The notes: generated from the letters alone by a model not told the origin. Shown: positions 1-8,448, counted from the first letter of the stretch. The stretch: 63,144 nt of DNA from Candidatus Abyssobacteria bacterium SURF_5 (GCA_003598085.1 QZKU01000092.1:1-63144), one strand, 5' to 3'. A program made the numbers and translations.

Positions 1-1
1 A

Positions 2-98
2 ATACCCTCTGCGACATTGCTCTATTCCTCTTTCACCATAAAAACCCTGTCTTTGTGCCCTTTCACTCACTTCCGAATGTCGGGTTGCGGAATCGCTG
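2..98 (+). repeat. Terminal inverted repeat, left copy (97 bp)
   Basis: Bases 2-98 are the exact reverse complement of bases 63048-63144. The match breaks at 99 (A here, G in the other copy). No gene lies in it; a 67-codon open frame crossing it has no supporting features. The likeliest reading is a dispersed intergenic repeat at which the assembly stopped on both sides. A real inverted pair on the chromosome is also possible. Confidence 0.9.
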
Positions 99-115
99 AT
101 CGGGGGCTGAATGAA

Positions 116-144
116 TTGCAATTAGTCAGTGAATCTGATATAGT
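116..144 (+). promoter_or_regulatory. Predicted sigma-70 promoter for the DUF362-AOR operon
   Basis: A -35 TTGCAA (116-121) and a -10 TATAGT (139-144) are separated by 17 bases. Transcription would start near 151 and leave a leader of about 85 bases before the first gene at 237. The rest of 99-236 shows nothing else recognisable. Confidence 0.5.
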
Positions 145-236
145 GACACTGCGGTTTTTCCTGCCGATGGTAAAAACTGTCTCAACCAACTGTGGCGTTA
201 CTGGAAATAGATTCTCTTAATCTACGGAGGCGGGCT

Positions 237-1598
237 ATGGCTTCAAAGGTTTACTTCATGGACGATCGCGCCAAGGCGATCCAGGACAGCCTCGTCGCTA
301 AAATGCTGACTGTCTTCGAGGCCGCCGGATTGCAGAACATCGTCTCGCCCGGCGATATCGTCGCTATCAAGCTCCACATGGGCGAATACAATAATACCGC
401 CTATCTTCGGCCGGTGTACGCGCGAGCTCTGGTGGACAAGGTGAAAGAGCTTGGGGGCGAGCCGATGGTTGTCGATACGACCACGTTGCCCTATACCCCC
501 TTTGCCAGCCGAATCACCGCCCTCGATCACCTCAATACCATTCACCGCAACGGCTATACAAGCGCTTGCCTCGGGTGCCCAATCATCATCGGTGACGGGT
601 TTCTCGGCTCCGACGACGTCAGAATCGACCTGCCCGAGGGCTTTATCCTGAAGGAACAATACGTCGCAAGCGCCATCGCCATGGCCGACTCCATGATCGT
701 GCTCAGCCATTTCAAAGGACACCCGATGGGCGTGTATGGCGGCGCCATCAAGAACATCGGAGTCGGCTGCGCCTCCAAACGCGGAAAATACAATCTCCAC
801 ATGGGCGGCCACCCCAAGTATGGGTTTAATGCCCGCCCGTTCTACCCGCAATTGTGCAAGGGCGCCGAGTGCCCGACCATGACGCTGTGCAATACCGTCT
901 GTCCCGAAGACGCCCTTCACGTCAACGCCGAAGGAATCGTTTGGGAAGAGAAGAAATGCACCGGATGCCAGGCCTGCTTCGGCATTCTGGTCATCTGCGG
1001 CGTCGGCTTCATCCAGGACGATTACTTTGATTCCCAGGCCGCCGCCATGGCCGACAGCGCGCTCGCCGTTATGAAGACCTTCAAACCGGGCAAAGTGGGC
1101 TGCCTCAGTCTGGCAATCGACATGTCGCCCTGGTGCGACTGCGTCAGCTTCAGCGATCGCTCGTTCCTGCCGAACATGGGCGTGTTCGCGTCGATGGATC
1201 CCGTTGCGCTCGATGTGGCCTGCCTTGATAAGGCCACAGCCTCCTACGGAGTCCCCGGCTCGGCCGCCGAGGACAAGGGCGTGATGGAACCCGGCATGCG
1301 CAAAATGTCCCCCTGCGGTTCGGTCGTCGGCGTCGACGAAATGATTCAGCCGAATACGGCCGAAAAAATCGGACTCGGCACCAAGGAATACGAGTTGATC
1401 ACCGTGCCGCAACCCGAAAATGTGCTCCCGTTCCTGCCCTCGATGAAGCCCGTGGGAATGAAGCTTCGCCCCCTGTACGGCCTGCAGCATGTGCTACCCG
1501 AAGGCGGTTTCAAACGAATGGAAGAAGTGAATCTAGAGGAGGTAAGAGGAAATGGCGTTGGGATACATGGGAAAACTCATTCGCACAAAGCTGACTGA
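237..1598 (+). CDS. DUF362 domain protein with ferredoxin-like 4Fe-4S segment
   Basis: A 453-residue protein of the DUF362 family, which is often tied to iron-sulfur chemistry but has no single agreed function. The middle of the protein holds a cysteine-rich ferredoxin-like stretch, CNTVCPEDAL followed by CTGCQACFG, so it may carry an Fe-S cluster and pass electrons. The start at 237 is chosen because ACGGAGGCGG precedes the ATG; an upstream in-frame start at 192 lacks such a site. The last 47 bases overlap the AOR gene, so the two are probably translationally coupled. I infer an electron carrier or accessory factor for the AOR. The second half of the ferredoxin motif is irregular (CFGILVICG), so the number of clusters is uncertain. 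Confidence 0.8.
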   Translation: MASKVYFMDDRAKAIQDSLVAKMLTVFEAAGLQNIVSPGDIVAIKLHMGEYNNTAYLRPVYARALVDKVKELGGEPMVVDTTTLPYTPFASRITALDHLNTIHRNGYTSACLGCPIIIGDGFLGSDDVRIDLPEGFILKEQYVASAIAMADSMIVLSHFKGHPMGVYGGAIKNIGVGCASKRGKYNLHMGGHPKYGFNARPFYPQLCKGAECPTMTLCNTVCPEDALHVNAEGIVWEEKKCTGCQACFGILVICGVGFIQDDYFDSQAAAMADSALAVMKTFKPGKVGCLSLAIDMSPWCDCVSFSDRSFLPNMGVFASMDPVALDVACLDKATASYGVPGSAAEDKGVMEPGMRKMSPCGSVVGVDEMIQPNTAEKIGLGTKEYELITVPQPENVLPFLPSMKPVGMKLRPLYGLQHVLPEGGFKRMEEVNLEEVRGNGVGIHGKTHSHKAD

Positions 1599-3405
1599 GG
1601 GAAAGGTCGTAAGCGAACCCCTCAATATGGATGATGCCCGCGCCTTCATCGGAGGCGCCGGCCTCGGCACCAAAATCGTGTACGACGAGGTGCCTGCCTC
1701 CGCAGACCCGCTCGGCCCCGAAAATAAAATCCTGTTCATGACCGGTCCGGTTACAGCCACCAAATTCCCCACCAGCGGCCGCTACGAAGTCTGCACCAAG
1801 TCGCCCGCCACCGGCATGTGGGTCGACGCCAGTTCCGCAGGCTATTGGGCCGCCGAATTCAAGAAAACCGGCTTCGACGGCATCATCGCCGAAGGCGCCT
1901 CTTCAAAACCGGTGTACCTCTGGATATCCGACGGCAAAGCCGAACTGCGTGATGCCTCCCATCTCTGGGGCAAAGACAGCGTCCAGACTCAGGAAATCAT
2001 CCAGAAAGAACTCGGCGATTCCAAAATCTGCGTCCTCTGCATAGGAGAGGCGGGCGAAAAAAAGGTGCTGATGTCCGCCGTCATGAACGACGAGGGCCGG
2101 GCCGCCGGGCGCGCTGGAGTGGGCGCCGTCATGGGCTCGAAAAACCTGAAAGCGATTGCTGTCCGCGGCAAACAGAACCCCAAACTCGCAAATCCTGAAT
2201 TCGTTGGCGAGATGGCAAAAAAATTCTCGCACGAGCTCTCCACCAATCCGCTGCTCGAGCCGATGCGCGCTTACGGCACCGCCGGCAGCATGGATACCGC
2301 CTGGATCACCGGCGACATCCCCGTCCAGAACTGGCGCAAAGGCCTGTGGAAGGAAGGCTGCATAAGCATCGGCGGAAAAAAGATGGCCGATACCATCCTG
2401 AAACCGCACAAGGCATGCTATAACTGTCCCATCAGGTGCTCGCGCTGGATCAAAATCGATGAGGGAAAATTCAAAATGGAAGGGCCGGGCCCCGAGTACG
2501 AAACCCTCGGCAGCTTCGGCTCAATGTTGCTGAACGACGATCTCGAGTCCATTTGCCACATAAATGAGCTGTGCAACAGGTACGGGATCGATACAATCTC
2601 TGCCGGCTGCGCGGTCGCATTTGCGATGGAAGCATATGAAAATGGCGTCATCACGAAACAGGATACCGGCGGCGTCGAGCTGAAATGGGGCAACGTGGAC
2701 GCCATCATCGAAATGACCCATCAGATCGGACAGGCCAAAGGGCTGGGCGCTTTGCTCGGACAGGGTGTCAAGCGTGCGGCAAAGCAACTTGGCAAAGGCT
2801 CCGAAAAATACGCCATTCATGTCAAAGGGCTTGAAGTCCCGATGCATGACCCGCGCGCGTTCCATGGCATGGCCGTAAATTATGCAACCTCTCCCCGCGG
2901 TGCGTGCCATTTGCACGGCGCCGCATTCATTTACGATATGGGCCTCATTGCGCCCGGCTTCGGCGTCAATTACAAGCAGGGCCGCTTCGACAAGAAAGGC
3001 AAGGGGCTCAATACGAAGGCGGCGCAGGATCAGGCTTCCTTCATCAATTCGCTTGTTGTATGCCAGTTCTGCGGACTCGGCCTCTCGCCGTTCCACGCCG
3101 TGCACCTGCTCGGCGCTATCACCGGGTTCGCCTATCAGTCAAAGGAAATCCCGCTCATTGCCGAGCGGATCACGAACCTGCAGCGCGTGTTCAGTCTCAA
3201 ATGCGGAGTGACCGCAAAGGACGACGTGCTCCCGGAACGGCTGCTCACTCCGCTGAAAGAGGGAGGACATGCTGGTAAGGCCGCCGACCTCGAGTCGCAA
3301 CTCGTCGAATACTACGATGTTCGCGGATGGAATAAGGAAGGCGTTCCCACAAAGGCAAAACTCGAACAGCTCGGCCTCGAATACGCGATTAAAGACTTGT
3401 ACTGA
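1552..3405 (+). CDS. Aldehyde:ferredoxin oxidoreductase, tungsten-type (AOR family)
   Basis: 617 residues, the usual length for AOR-family enzymes, which oxidise aldehydes to acids (or run in reverse) with a bis-pterin tungsten or molybdenum cofactor and ferredoxin as partner in the cytoplasm. The N-terminal domain has the family GGAGLGTK segment. The 4Fe-4S motif CYNCPIRC gives Cys289, Cys292 and Cys296, and the CQFCGL motif near the C-terminus (Cys504, Cys507) supplies the further ligand position expected in this family. The ATG follows AGAGGAGGTAAGAGGA, a strong SD. A ferredoxin-like gene overlaps it upstream and a MoaD-like gene lies downstream, as in many AOR clusters. The substrate cannot be read from sequence. 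Confidence 0.93.
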   Translation: MALGYMGKLIRTKLTEGKVVSEPLNMDDARAFIGGAGLGTKIVYDEVPASADPLGPENKILFMTGPVTATKFPTSGRYEVCTKSPATGMWVDASSAGYWAAEFKKTGFDGIIAEGASSKPVYLWISDGKAELRDASHLWGKDSVQTQEIIQKELGDSKICVLCIGEAGEKKVLMSAVMNDEGRAAGRAGVGAVMGSKNLKAIAVRGKQNPKLANPEFVGEMAKKFSHELSTNPLLEPMRAYGTAGSMDTAWITGDIPVQNWRKGLWKEGCISIGGKKMADTILKPHKACYNCPIRCSRWIKIDEGKFKMEGPGPEYETLGSFGSMLLNDDLESICHINELCNRYGIDTISAGCAVAFAMEAYENGVITKQDTGGVELKWGNVDAIIEMTHQIGQAKGLGALLGQGVKRAAKQLGKGSEKYAIHVKGLEVPMHDPRAFHGMAVNYATSPRGACHLHGAAFIYDMGLIAPGFGVNYKQGRFDKKGKGLNTKAAQDQASFINSLVVCQFCGLGLSPFHAVHLLGAITGFAYQSKEIPLIAERITNLQRVFSLKCGVTAKDDVLPERLLTPLKEGGHAGKAADLESQLVEYYDVRGWNKEGVPTKAKLEQLGLEYAIKDLY

Positions 3406-3539
3406 GATCAATCGGCATCAGAGAATCCGAGTCACGACCGCATTGGGACTGTCCCAGAATTAGGGGTTGTGCCCTTGGGCTGCAGATTCGGGACTGTCAC
3501 TCAATCCAACGGTCTCGACGCGCACTTCCCAGTGCGACG

Positions 3540-3625
3540 GGGACTGATTCCACTTACGGAATTCGCGTCTTTTTAGGCGAACGGGACTGACTCCATTTAC
3601 GAAATTCACGTCTTTTTGAATTCGG
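3540..3625. repeat. Tandem pair of 43-bp GGGACTG repeats in a 335-bp gene-free gap
   Basis: Two adjacent 43-base units (3540-3582 and 3583-3625) begin GGGACTGA-TCCA and share TTTACG-AATTC-CGTCTTTTT with scattered changes. They are followed by TGGTGTCTGTCCCC (from 3630), which reads as the opposite end of the same element type. Further GGGACTGTC motifs occur at about 3446 and 3489. The gap 3406-3740 holds these elements and no credible gene. A diverged relative lies at 6796-6930. Confidence 0.75.
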
Positions 3626-3740
3626 AGAATGGTGTCTGTCCCCGTCGCAATGACCAAGCGACTCAATAGTGGACAGTCTCACTGTCCTCAGAACAGACAG
3701 CCAGCGGGGGATGACTGATCTGATACCAAACTGTTTCTCT

Positions 3741-4025
3741 ATGAAAATCACCGTCAATTTTCTCGGGACCCTCTCCAGATATACCGGCGCCGAATCAATC
3801 GAAGTCAAACTGAAAGACGGCGCTCGGTTTGGCGATCTTCTCGACGAACTCAACAAGCGTTACGGGAAAAAACTCCCCCCAAAATGTTGGAACAAAGAGA
3901 AGGCCGAATTCATAAAACCGGTTTCCGCCATCGGGTCCGCCGGCGATCTCGAGGCGCGAGAAACCCCCCTTGCGGCCAACGAGGAAATACACATTCTCAT
4001 CCCGATCTCCGGCGGAACTGCATAG
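3741..4025 (+). CDS. MoaD/ThiS-like ubiquitin-fold sulfur carrier with C-terminal extension
   Basis: A 94-residue beta-grasp protein beginning MKITVNFLGTL and ending ILIPISGGTA. MoaD-type carriers hold sulfur as a thiocarboxylate on a terminal Gly-Gly and serve pterin cofactor synthesis; AOR clusters often encode a dedicated copy. Here two residues (Thr-Ala) follow the Gly-Gly, so activation would need removal of the tail or the protein acts without thiocarboxylation. An earlier in-frame start at 3669 lies in the repeat region and is less likely. No clear SD precedes the ATG. Only 13 bases separate it from the next gene. Confidence 0.75.
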   Translation: MKITVNFLGTLSRYTGAESIEVKLKDGARFGDLLDELNKRYGKKLPPKCWNKEKAEFIKPVSAIGSAGDLEARETPLAANEEIHILIPISGGTA

Positions 4026-4038
4026 TGAGGAGGAACCT

Positions 4039-4908
4039 GTGGCTACAATATTGGTAACCGGCGGTGCGGGCCGACTCGGCGCCAACCTCGCCTACGGGCT
4101 TCGTGAGAAGGGCCATCACGTGAGGGTGATGGATATCGAAGCGGCCGACTTCTCGCCATTCGAGGAACAAGACGATTTCGAGATCCTGAAGGGAGATATT
4201 CGCAATTTCAGCCTGGTGAAGAGAGGCGCCACCGGCTGCGCCTGCATCTATCACCTGGCCGCGCTTCTGCCGCCGGTGAGCGAGCGCGACAAAAAGGAAA
4301 CGATGTCCATCAATGTCGACGGCACGAGCATCCTGCTCAAAGCCAGCCAGGAAGCCGGTTCTATCCCCGTCTTCTTCTCCTCCTCAGTCTCGACGTACGG
4401 CGATACCTCAAGAGAAGCTCCGCCGGTTCGGGTCGATCATATACAGCAGGCGCTGAACATCTATCCCGAAAGCAAGATCCATGCTGAAAAACTCGTCATC
4501 AATTCCGGCCTCCCTTATACAATCCTTCGGATCGCGGGGATTGCGGTGCCCGCTTTCCTCGATCCACCCGACCCGTGGCCGTTCATGCCTGAGCAACGCG
4601 TCGAATTCATTGCGCTCGGAGACCTGGTCACCGCCCTCGTGAACCTGGTCGATAATCGGGCCGCTCAGGGCAAAACTTTCAATCTTGCCGGCGGCCCCTC
4701 CTGGCAAATGCTCGGAAAGGATTACGCCCGCCGGTATTGCCAAACACTCGAGATTTCATTCGAGTCGCAACATTTCTCCGAAAAACCGGGATGGCTCGAT
4801 TGGTACGATACCACCCAGTCTCAATCGATCCTGAAGTATCAGAATACCAGCTTCGACCAGTTCCATAAGATGCTGCGTTCGGCGATGGAGGCCGCACTCG
4901 AAGAATGA
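4039..4908 (+). CDS. NAD-dependent epimerase/dehydratase family protein
   Basis: 289 residues, an extended short-chain dehydrogenase. The N-terminal nucleotide-binding motif is TGGAGRLG, followed by DIRN (aspartate near the adenine site), SSSVSTYG and the catalytic YPESK motif. The GTG start is preceded by GTGAGGAGGAACCT, a strong SD, and lies 13 bases after the MoaD-like gene. The family acts on nucleotide sugars or other NAD(P)-dependent substrates. The substrate here is unknown, and the link to the AOR rests only on gene order. Confidence 0.85.
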   Translation: MATILVTGGAGRLGANLAYGLREKGHHVRVMDIEAADFSPFEEQDDFEILKGDIRNFSLVKRGATGCACIYHLAALLPPVSERDKKETMSINVDGTSILLKASQEAGSIPVFFSSSVSTYGDTSREAPPVRVDHIQQALNIYPESKIHAEKLVINSGLPYTILRIAGIAVPAFLDPPDPWPFMPEQRVEFIALGDLVTALVNLVDNRAAQGKTFNLAGGPSWQMLGKDYARRYCQTLEISFESQHFSEKPGWLDWYDTTQSQSILKYQNTSFDQFHKMLRSAMEAALEE

Positions 4909-4987
4909 AAGACTTTTCGGCCGAACGTGTGATAAAATATGAGAAACTCACAAATATGATCGAATCCGGTAAAGGGGGTTTTTAGCA

Positions 4988-5344
4988 GTGAGTGAACCTG
5001 AAGCAAAACAGTATCTGCTGGACGCTATCGAGCATTGCCGTAAGGCGATATCTGCCTTGACGGCCGCGGGAGATTCAAAGGGAGACGCGCTGAAGAAAAG
5101 CCTCGAGGAAACTGTCCAACTCCTCGAAGGCCTTCAGGAAAAAGTCTTCTTTAAAACGAAGAAGGCCGTCGCTCCGACGTTCCAGGTCTGTGAATCGAGC
5201 CAGGCAGTCGCCGAACGCGCGGAAGACATGGAGGACGCTGACGACGAAGCGATAACCGAATTGAAAGACTTGGTCGGACAACTGAAAGACAGCGTCGCCA
5301 CCCTGCAGGCGGCCTCGAAAACGCAGTCGGTTATCGTGACGTAA
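4988..5344 (+). CDS. Small acidic helical protein of unknown function
   Basis: 118 residues, starting at a GTG about ten bases after GTAAAGGGGG. The protein is rich in Glu, Asp, Lys, Ala and Leu, with long stretches likely to be helical or coiled-coil (about residues 5-50 and 75-110) and no membrane segment or signal. Codon use matches the neighbours. I do not recognise a family. It sits between the epimerase and the acyl-CoA dehydrogenase. Confidence 0.55.
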   Translation: MSEPEAKQYLLDAIEHCRKAISALTAAGDSKGDALKKSLEETVQLLEGLQEKVFFKTKKAVAPTFQVCESSQAVAERAEDMEDADDEAITELKDLVGQLKDSVATLQAASKTQSVIVT

Positions 5345-5465
5345 GGCGACGGGCGCGCCTCCAAAAACAACGGTGACCATGACTGCATCCATTCAGCGAT
5401 CCTTTCCACTGAGAAAGGTGAGAGCCGGTCGTCGAGAAATGCAGGTCTGGCTATACAGAATGTAG

Positions 5466-5486
5466 GGGCGACCCGGCGGGTCGCCC
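5466..5486. repeat. REP-like palindrome, 9-bp arms
   Basis: GGGCGACCC and GGGTCGCCC flank a three-base GGC loop. There is no T-tract on either side, so it is more like a dispersed REP element than a terminator. It lies in the gap between the small acidic protein and the acyl-CoA dehydrogenase gene. Confidence 0.7.
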
Positions 5487-5570
5487 GAACTTCTTTACGG
5501 AGCCGGTACGGTTTTCGCCAGCGCCCAAGATTATTCAGCACAACAAGTAGGCACTCCAGGAGAAGGCATA

Positions 5571-6728
5571 ATGGACTTCAACATTCCCGAAGAAATCGAA
5601 ATGCTCCGCCAAAGCTTGCGCAAATTCATCGAAAAAGAAGTGATCCCGATGGAGGAGAAAGCGCGCTTCGACCCCGACGACGGCGTTCCGCAAGAGCTTC
5701 TTAAGAAAGTTCGCAAGCGCTCCCACGAACTCGGCTTCTGGGCAATCGATCTGCCCGAGGAATACGGCGGCGGCGGCCTGAATATGCTCGGCACTGTCGT
5801 TCTCCGCGAGGAAGTCTCCAAATATTTCAGCTCGCTCACACAGGCCATCTTCGGCGGTCCCGAAGGCCCATCGAAAATCCTTCTCGCCGGTACGCCCGAC
5901 CAGATACAAAAGTATCTTGTCCCGGTCATTAAGGCCGAACAGACCTGCTGTTTCGCCTTGACCGAACCCAATGCCGGCTCCGACGCCGCCAGCATCGAGA
6001 CATCCGCCGTGCAGGACGGTGATCACTGGGTAATCAACGGACTGAAGCACTTTATCACCAACGGCCCGTATGCCGATTACGCCATCGTCTTTGCGGTCAC
6101 CGACAGGGAAAAACGGGCGCGCGGCGGAATCACCTGCTTTCTGGTCGATCGAGGAACTCCCGGCTTCTCCGTCGGAATGCATCAGAAAACAATGGGCGGC
6201 GGCGATAATCAGTCCGAATTGGTCTTCGAGGATTGCCGCGTGCCCAGGGAAAACGTGCTCGGCCAGGTCGGCATGGGCTTTGTCACCGCCATGACCTTCC
6301 TCGGCGGCGGCCGCCTCAGCATCGCGGCGGGGGCCGTCGGCATGACCGAAAAATTGTTGAAGGCTTCAACCGAATACGCCAAGCAACGCGTCCAGTTCGG
6401 AAAACCCATCGCGACAAAACAAGCCGTTCAATGGATGCTCGCCGATATTGCCACCGAGCTCTTCGCCGCTCGAAACATGGTCTACAACACCGCCTGGCGT
6501 ATCGACCAGGGCGAGATGGCCGTCAAGGAAATGGCCATGTGCAAGCTGTACGCGACCGAACTGGTGAATCGCGCCGCCGATGTCGCCGTACAAATACACG
6601 GCGGCATGGGTTACATGAAAGAACTTCCCATCGAACGTGTCTATCGCGGAGTTCGCGCCCTCAGAATCGTCGAGGGCACCTCGGAGATACAGCGCTACAT
6701 CATTGCCCGCACCCTCATGGCGGAGTGA
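5571..6728 (+). CDS. Acyl-CoA dehydrogenase
   Basis: 385 residues, full length for the family. These flavoenzymes introduce a double bond next to the CoA thioester and pass electrons to an electron-transfer flavoprotein. The FAD-binding segment CFALTEPNAGSD and the C-terminal EGTSEIQRYIIAR signature are intact; Glu368 of that signature is in the position of the MCAD-type catalytic base. The ATG follows CCAGGAGAAGGC. No electron-transfer flavoprotein genes lie nearby, and the acyl substrate cannot be read from the sequence. Confidence 0.93.
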   Translation: MDFNIPEEIEMLRQSLRKFIEKEVIPMEEKARFDPDDGVPQELLKKVRKRSHELGFWAIDLPEEYGGGGLNMLGTVVLREEVSKYFSSLTQAIFGGPEGPSKILLAGTPDQIQKYLVPVIKAEQTCCFALTEPNAGSDAASIETSAVQDGDHWVINGLKHFITNGPYADYAIVFAVTDREKRARGGITCFLVDRGTPGFSVGMHQKTMGGGDNQSELVFEDCRVPRENVLGQVGMGFVTAMTFLGGGRLSIAAGAVGMTEKLLKASTEYAKQRVQFGKPIATKQAVQWMLADIATELFAARNMVYNTAWRIDQGEMAVKEMAMCKLYATELVNRAADVAVQIHGGMGYMKELPIERVYRGVRALRIVEGTSEIQRYIIARTLMAE

Positions 6729-6795
6729 CAAATGTCATCGAAATCTGTCACCTTGCAGCGAGCATGTCTCTTCCGTCCGTCCGACGGTCGCGATG

Positions 6796-6930
6796 GGGAC
6801 TGTCTCGGTGCGATGGCTGACACATTTACTGAATTCACGTTTCAGTGACTTTTCCAAGTCTCGCTGACCGCGCGTTTCGCGCGTGAAATCCCGCGCCTCG
6901 CGGGATAGAATCGTGTCTGTACCCAGAGCA
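6796..6930. repeat. Diverged GGGACTG-type repeat with two GC hairpins, in a 488-bp gap
   Basis: The stretch runs GGGACTGTC, ATTTACTGAATTCACGTTT, then GTGTCTGTACCC at about 6911, in the same order as the element at 3583-3643. Inserted between are two short hairpins: CGCGCG-TTT-CGCGCG (6869-6883) and TCCCGCG-CCT-CGCGGGA (6889-6905). The whole gap 6729-7216 has no credible gene. Confidence 0.65.
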
Positions 6931-7049
6931 AGAACCAGCGAATTAATCGTCAAAGAGTCTTTCTGTCCCCCAATAAACATTCGCTCAATGTATATTGGGG
7001 CGTATCAGTTTCGTGAAGCGCCTGCTCTGCATGCGGATAGCAATGTGGC

Positions 7050-7066
7050 GCAGGCATCCTGCCTGC
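7050..7066. repeat. Short palindrome of another REP-like family
   Basis: GCAGGC and GCCTGC flank the five-base loop ATCCT, preceded by GTGGC. There is no T-tract, so it is not a clear terminator. It lies in the same gap as the 6796-6930 element. Confidence 0.5.
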
Positions 7067-7216
7067 AACAAATGGTCATTTACGAGGTCCGCCGCCTGAC
7101 TGAATGTATTGTGTACGCGTGGCTTTTCTTCCTGAACTGTTTAACCTCCCTCGTTTATTGCCCCACCACAATTACGATGTCAAAATTTAGAGAGAAAAAG
7201 TGCAGGAGCATTCAAC

Positions 7217-8173
7217 ATGAGCATAACCCTTCATAGGCCGGAAATCGTCGGGGACATGTGGATCAACTCGGCCCCGCTGAAACCGCATGATCTCGACAAC
7301 AAACTCGTTCTCATCCACTTCTGGGCCTTCTCATGCACCCAATGCCGGAGCGCGATCCCATATCTTCAGAAATGGTGGCGCCGGTACAGGGATTTGGATT
7401 TCTTGATCATCGGAATTCATACTCCGCAGCTCGATTTCGAGAAGGAGCCGGGCGGCTTGAGGCAAGCCGTCAGCGAATTGGGGGTGCAATGGCCGGTCGT
7501 GGCCGATAACGATTACCTTAATTGGACCAATTACGCCGCCAACTCCTGGCCCGCATATTACCTCTTCGGCAGGGACGGCGGCTTGCTTTTCCACCAATTA
7601 GGCGCTGGATCATTGGACGAGATCGAGGTGGTTGTCCAGGGAAACCTGAGGCAGACGTTCGGCGACATCGTCCTCCCTACCGTTGACTCCGATGGGCATC
7701 TGCACGATGATTCCTGTTTTGTGCCGACTCCTGAAATCCATTGCGGTTACGCAAGAGGACGACTCGATAACTCCGAAGGCTACAACTTCGATATGCCCTT
7801 CAGATACCGCACATCCAACGGCCTCAAAAAAGACTCTATCGCGCTCCTGGGAACTTTTGTTGCCAAACCGGAATACGTTGAGTCGGCAGGGGAGGGGGCA
7901 ACTGTGTTTCTGCAATTTCGAGCGACCGAAGTAAACCTCGTGTTGAAACCGGTCGAAGCTGAAGCAAAGGTGAAGCTGACGTTCAACGGGAAAACACTTC
8001 CGAAGCAAATCGCGGGACGCGACGTGAGCGAGAGCGGGGAAGTGCTGATTACAAAATCGACCGTTTATAACCTCATACTCAGCGATCATCCTCTCGATGG
8101 AATTCTGGGAATCACCAGAGAAAGCGGCGATTTCCAAGCCTACACGTTCACGTTCTCCGGCTGCAGAAGCTAG
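7217..8173 (+). CDS. Thioredoxin-fold protein resembling the DipZ C-terminal region
   Basis: 318 residues. The N-terminal half is a TlpA/redoxin-like thioredoxin domain with a CTQC active site (Cys40, Cys43) in the context HFWAFSCTQCRSAIPYL. The C-terminal half (about 170-318) is beta-rich and resembles the carbohydrate-binding-like module that follows the thioredoxin domain in mycobacterial DipZ. No signal peptide or membrane segment is visible, so unlike DipZ it lacks the CcdA-like membrane part and appears cytoplasmic. Its role as a thiol reductant or peroxide-related protein is inferred. It is flanked by repeat-rich gaps and has no operon partner. Confidence 0.8.
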   Translation: MSITLHRPEIVGDMWINSAPLKPHDLDNKLVLIHFWAFSCTQCRSAIPYLQKWWRRYRDLDFLIIGIHTPQLDFEKEPGGLRQAVSELGVQWPVVADNDYLNWTNYAANSWPAYYLFGRDGGLLFHQLGAGSLDEIEVVVQGNLRQTFGDIVLPTVDSDGHLHDDSCFVPTPEIHCGYARGRLDNSEGYNFDMPFRYRTSNGLKKDSIALLGTFVAKPEYVESAGEGATVFLQFRATEVNLVLKPVEAEAKVKLTFNGKTLPKQIAGRDVSESGEVLITKSTVYNLILSDHPLDGILGITRESGDFQAYTFTFSGCRS

Positions 8174-8188
8174 CCAGAGACTCCTTTC

Positions 8189-8306
8189 ACCGGCAGGTGC
8201 GAATTCATTCGCACAATCGCAGCCGCAACATCTCACCGGCAGGTGCGATTCATTCGCACAGGCTCCGCCGCAATAACCCTACCGGTAGGTGCGAATTCAT
8301 TCGCGC
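8189..8306. repeat. Three tandem copies of a palindromic 26-27-bp repeat
   Basis: Copies at 8189-8215, 8235-8260 and 8281-8306 start about 46 bases apart. The core is ACCGGCAGGTGCGAAT followed by TCATTCGCACA. Within it GTGCGAAT and ATTCGCAC form an 8-bp stem with a two-base loop. Copy 2 has lost one A, and copy 3 has a T in the head and CGCGC in place of CGCAC, so they are diverging. The rest of 8174-8448 shows no gene. Confidence 0.8.
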
Positions 8307-8448
8307 AGTCTCACTTAAGCAGCGCATCCTCACAACAGTGTCATTCTGACCCCGCGCTTCTCAGGGGAAGAATCTCTCTTCAGCCCTGACACTCTCACAT
8401 CAGTCGCTGCAATATCTCTCTGTCAAGGCCAGGTAAGGTAGTCGGCCC

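Noticed and set aside
17-220. 67-codon frame at the left end
   Set aside because: It crosses the terminal repeat and shows no family features or SD.
243-1490. Long minus-strand frame of 415 codons opposite the DUF362 gene
   Set aside because: It is a shadow of the GC-rich plus-strand gene, with no SD and no recognisable domain.
5466-5486. Intrinsic terminator
   Set aside because: The hairpin is perfect but neither side has a T-tract, so it was listed as a repeat.
6883-7236. 117-codon frame before the thioredoxin-like gene
   Set aside because: It lies in repeat-rich sequence, has no SD and overlaps the well-supported start at 7217.
8189-8306. Possible CRISPR array
   Set aside because: Only three units that differ from each other, with spacers of about 20 bases that are themselves GC-rich remnants; no cas genes nearby. 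It fits REP-like palindromes better.
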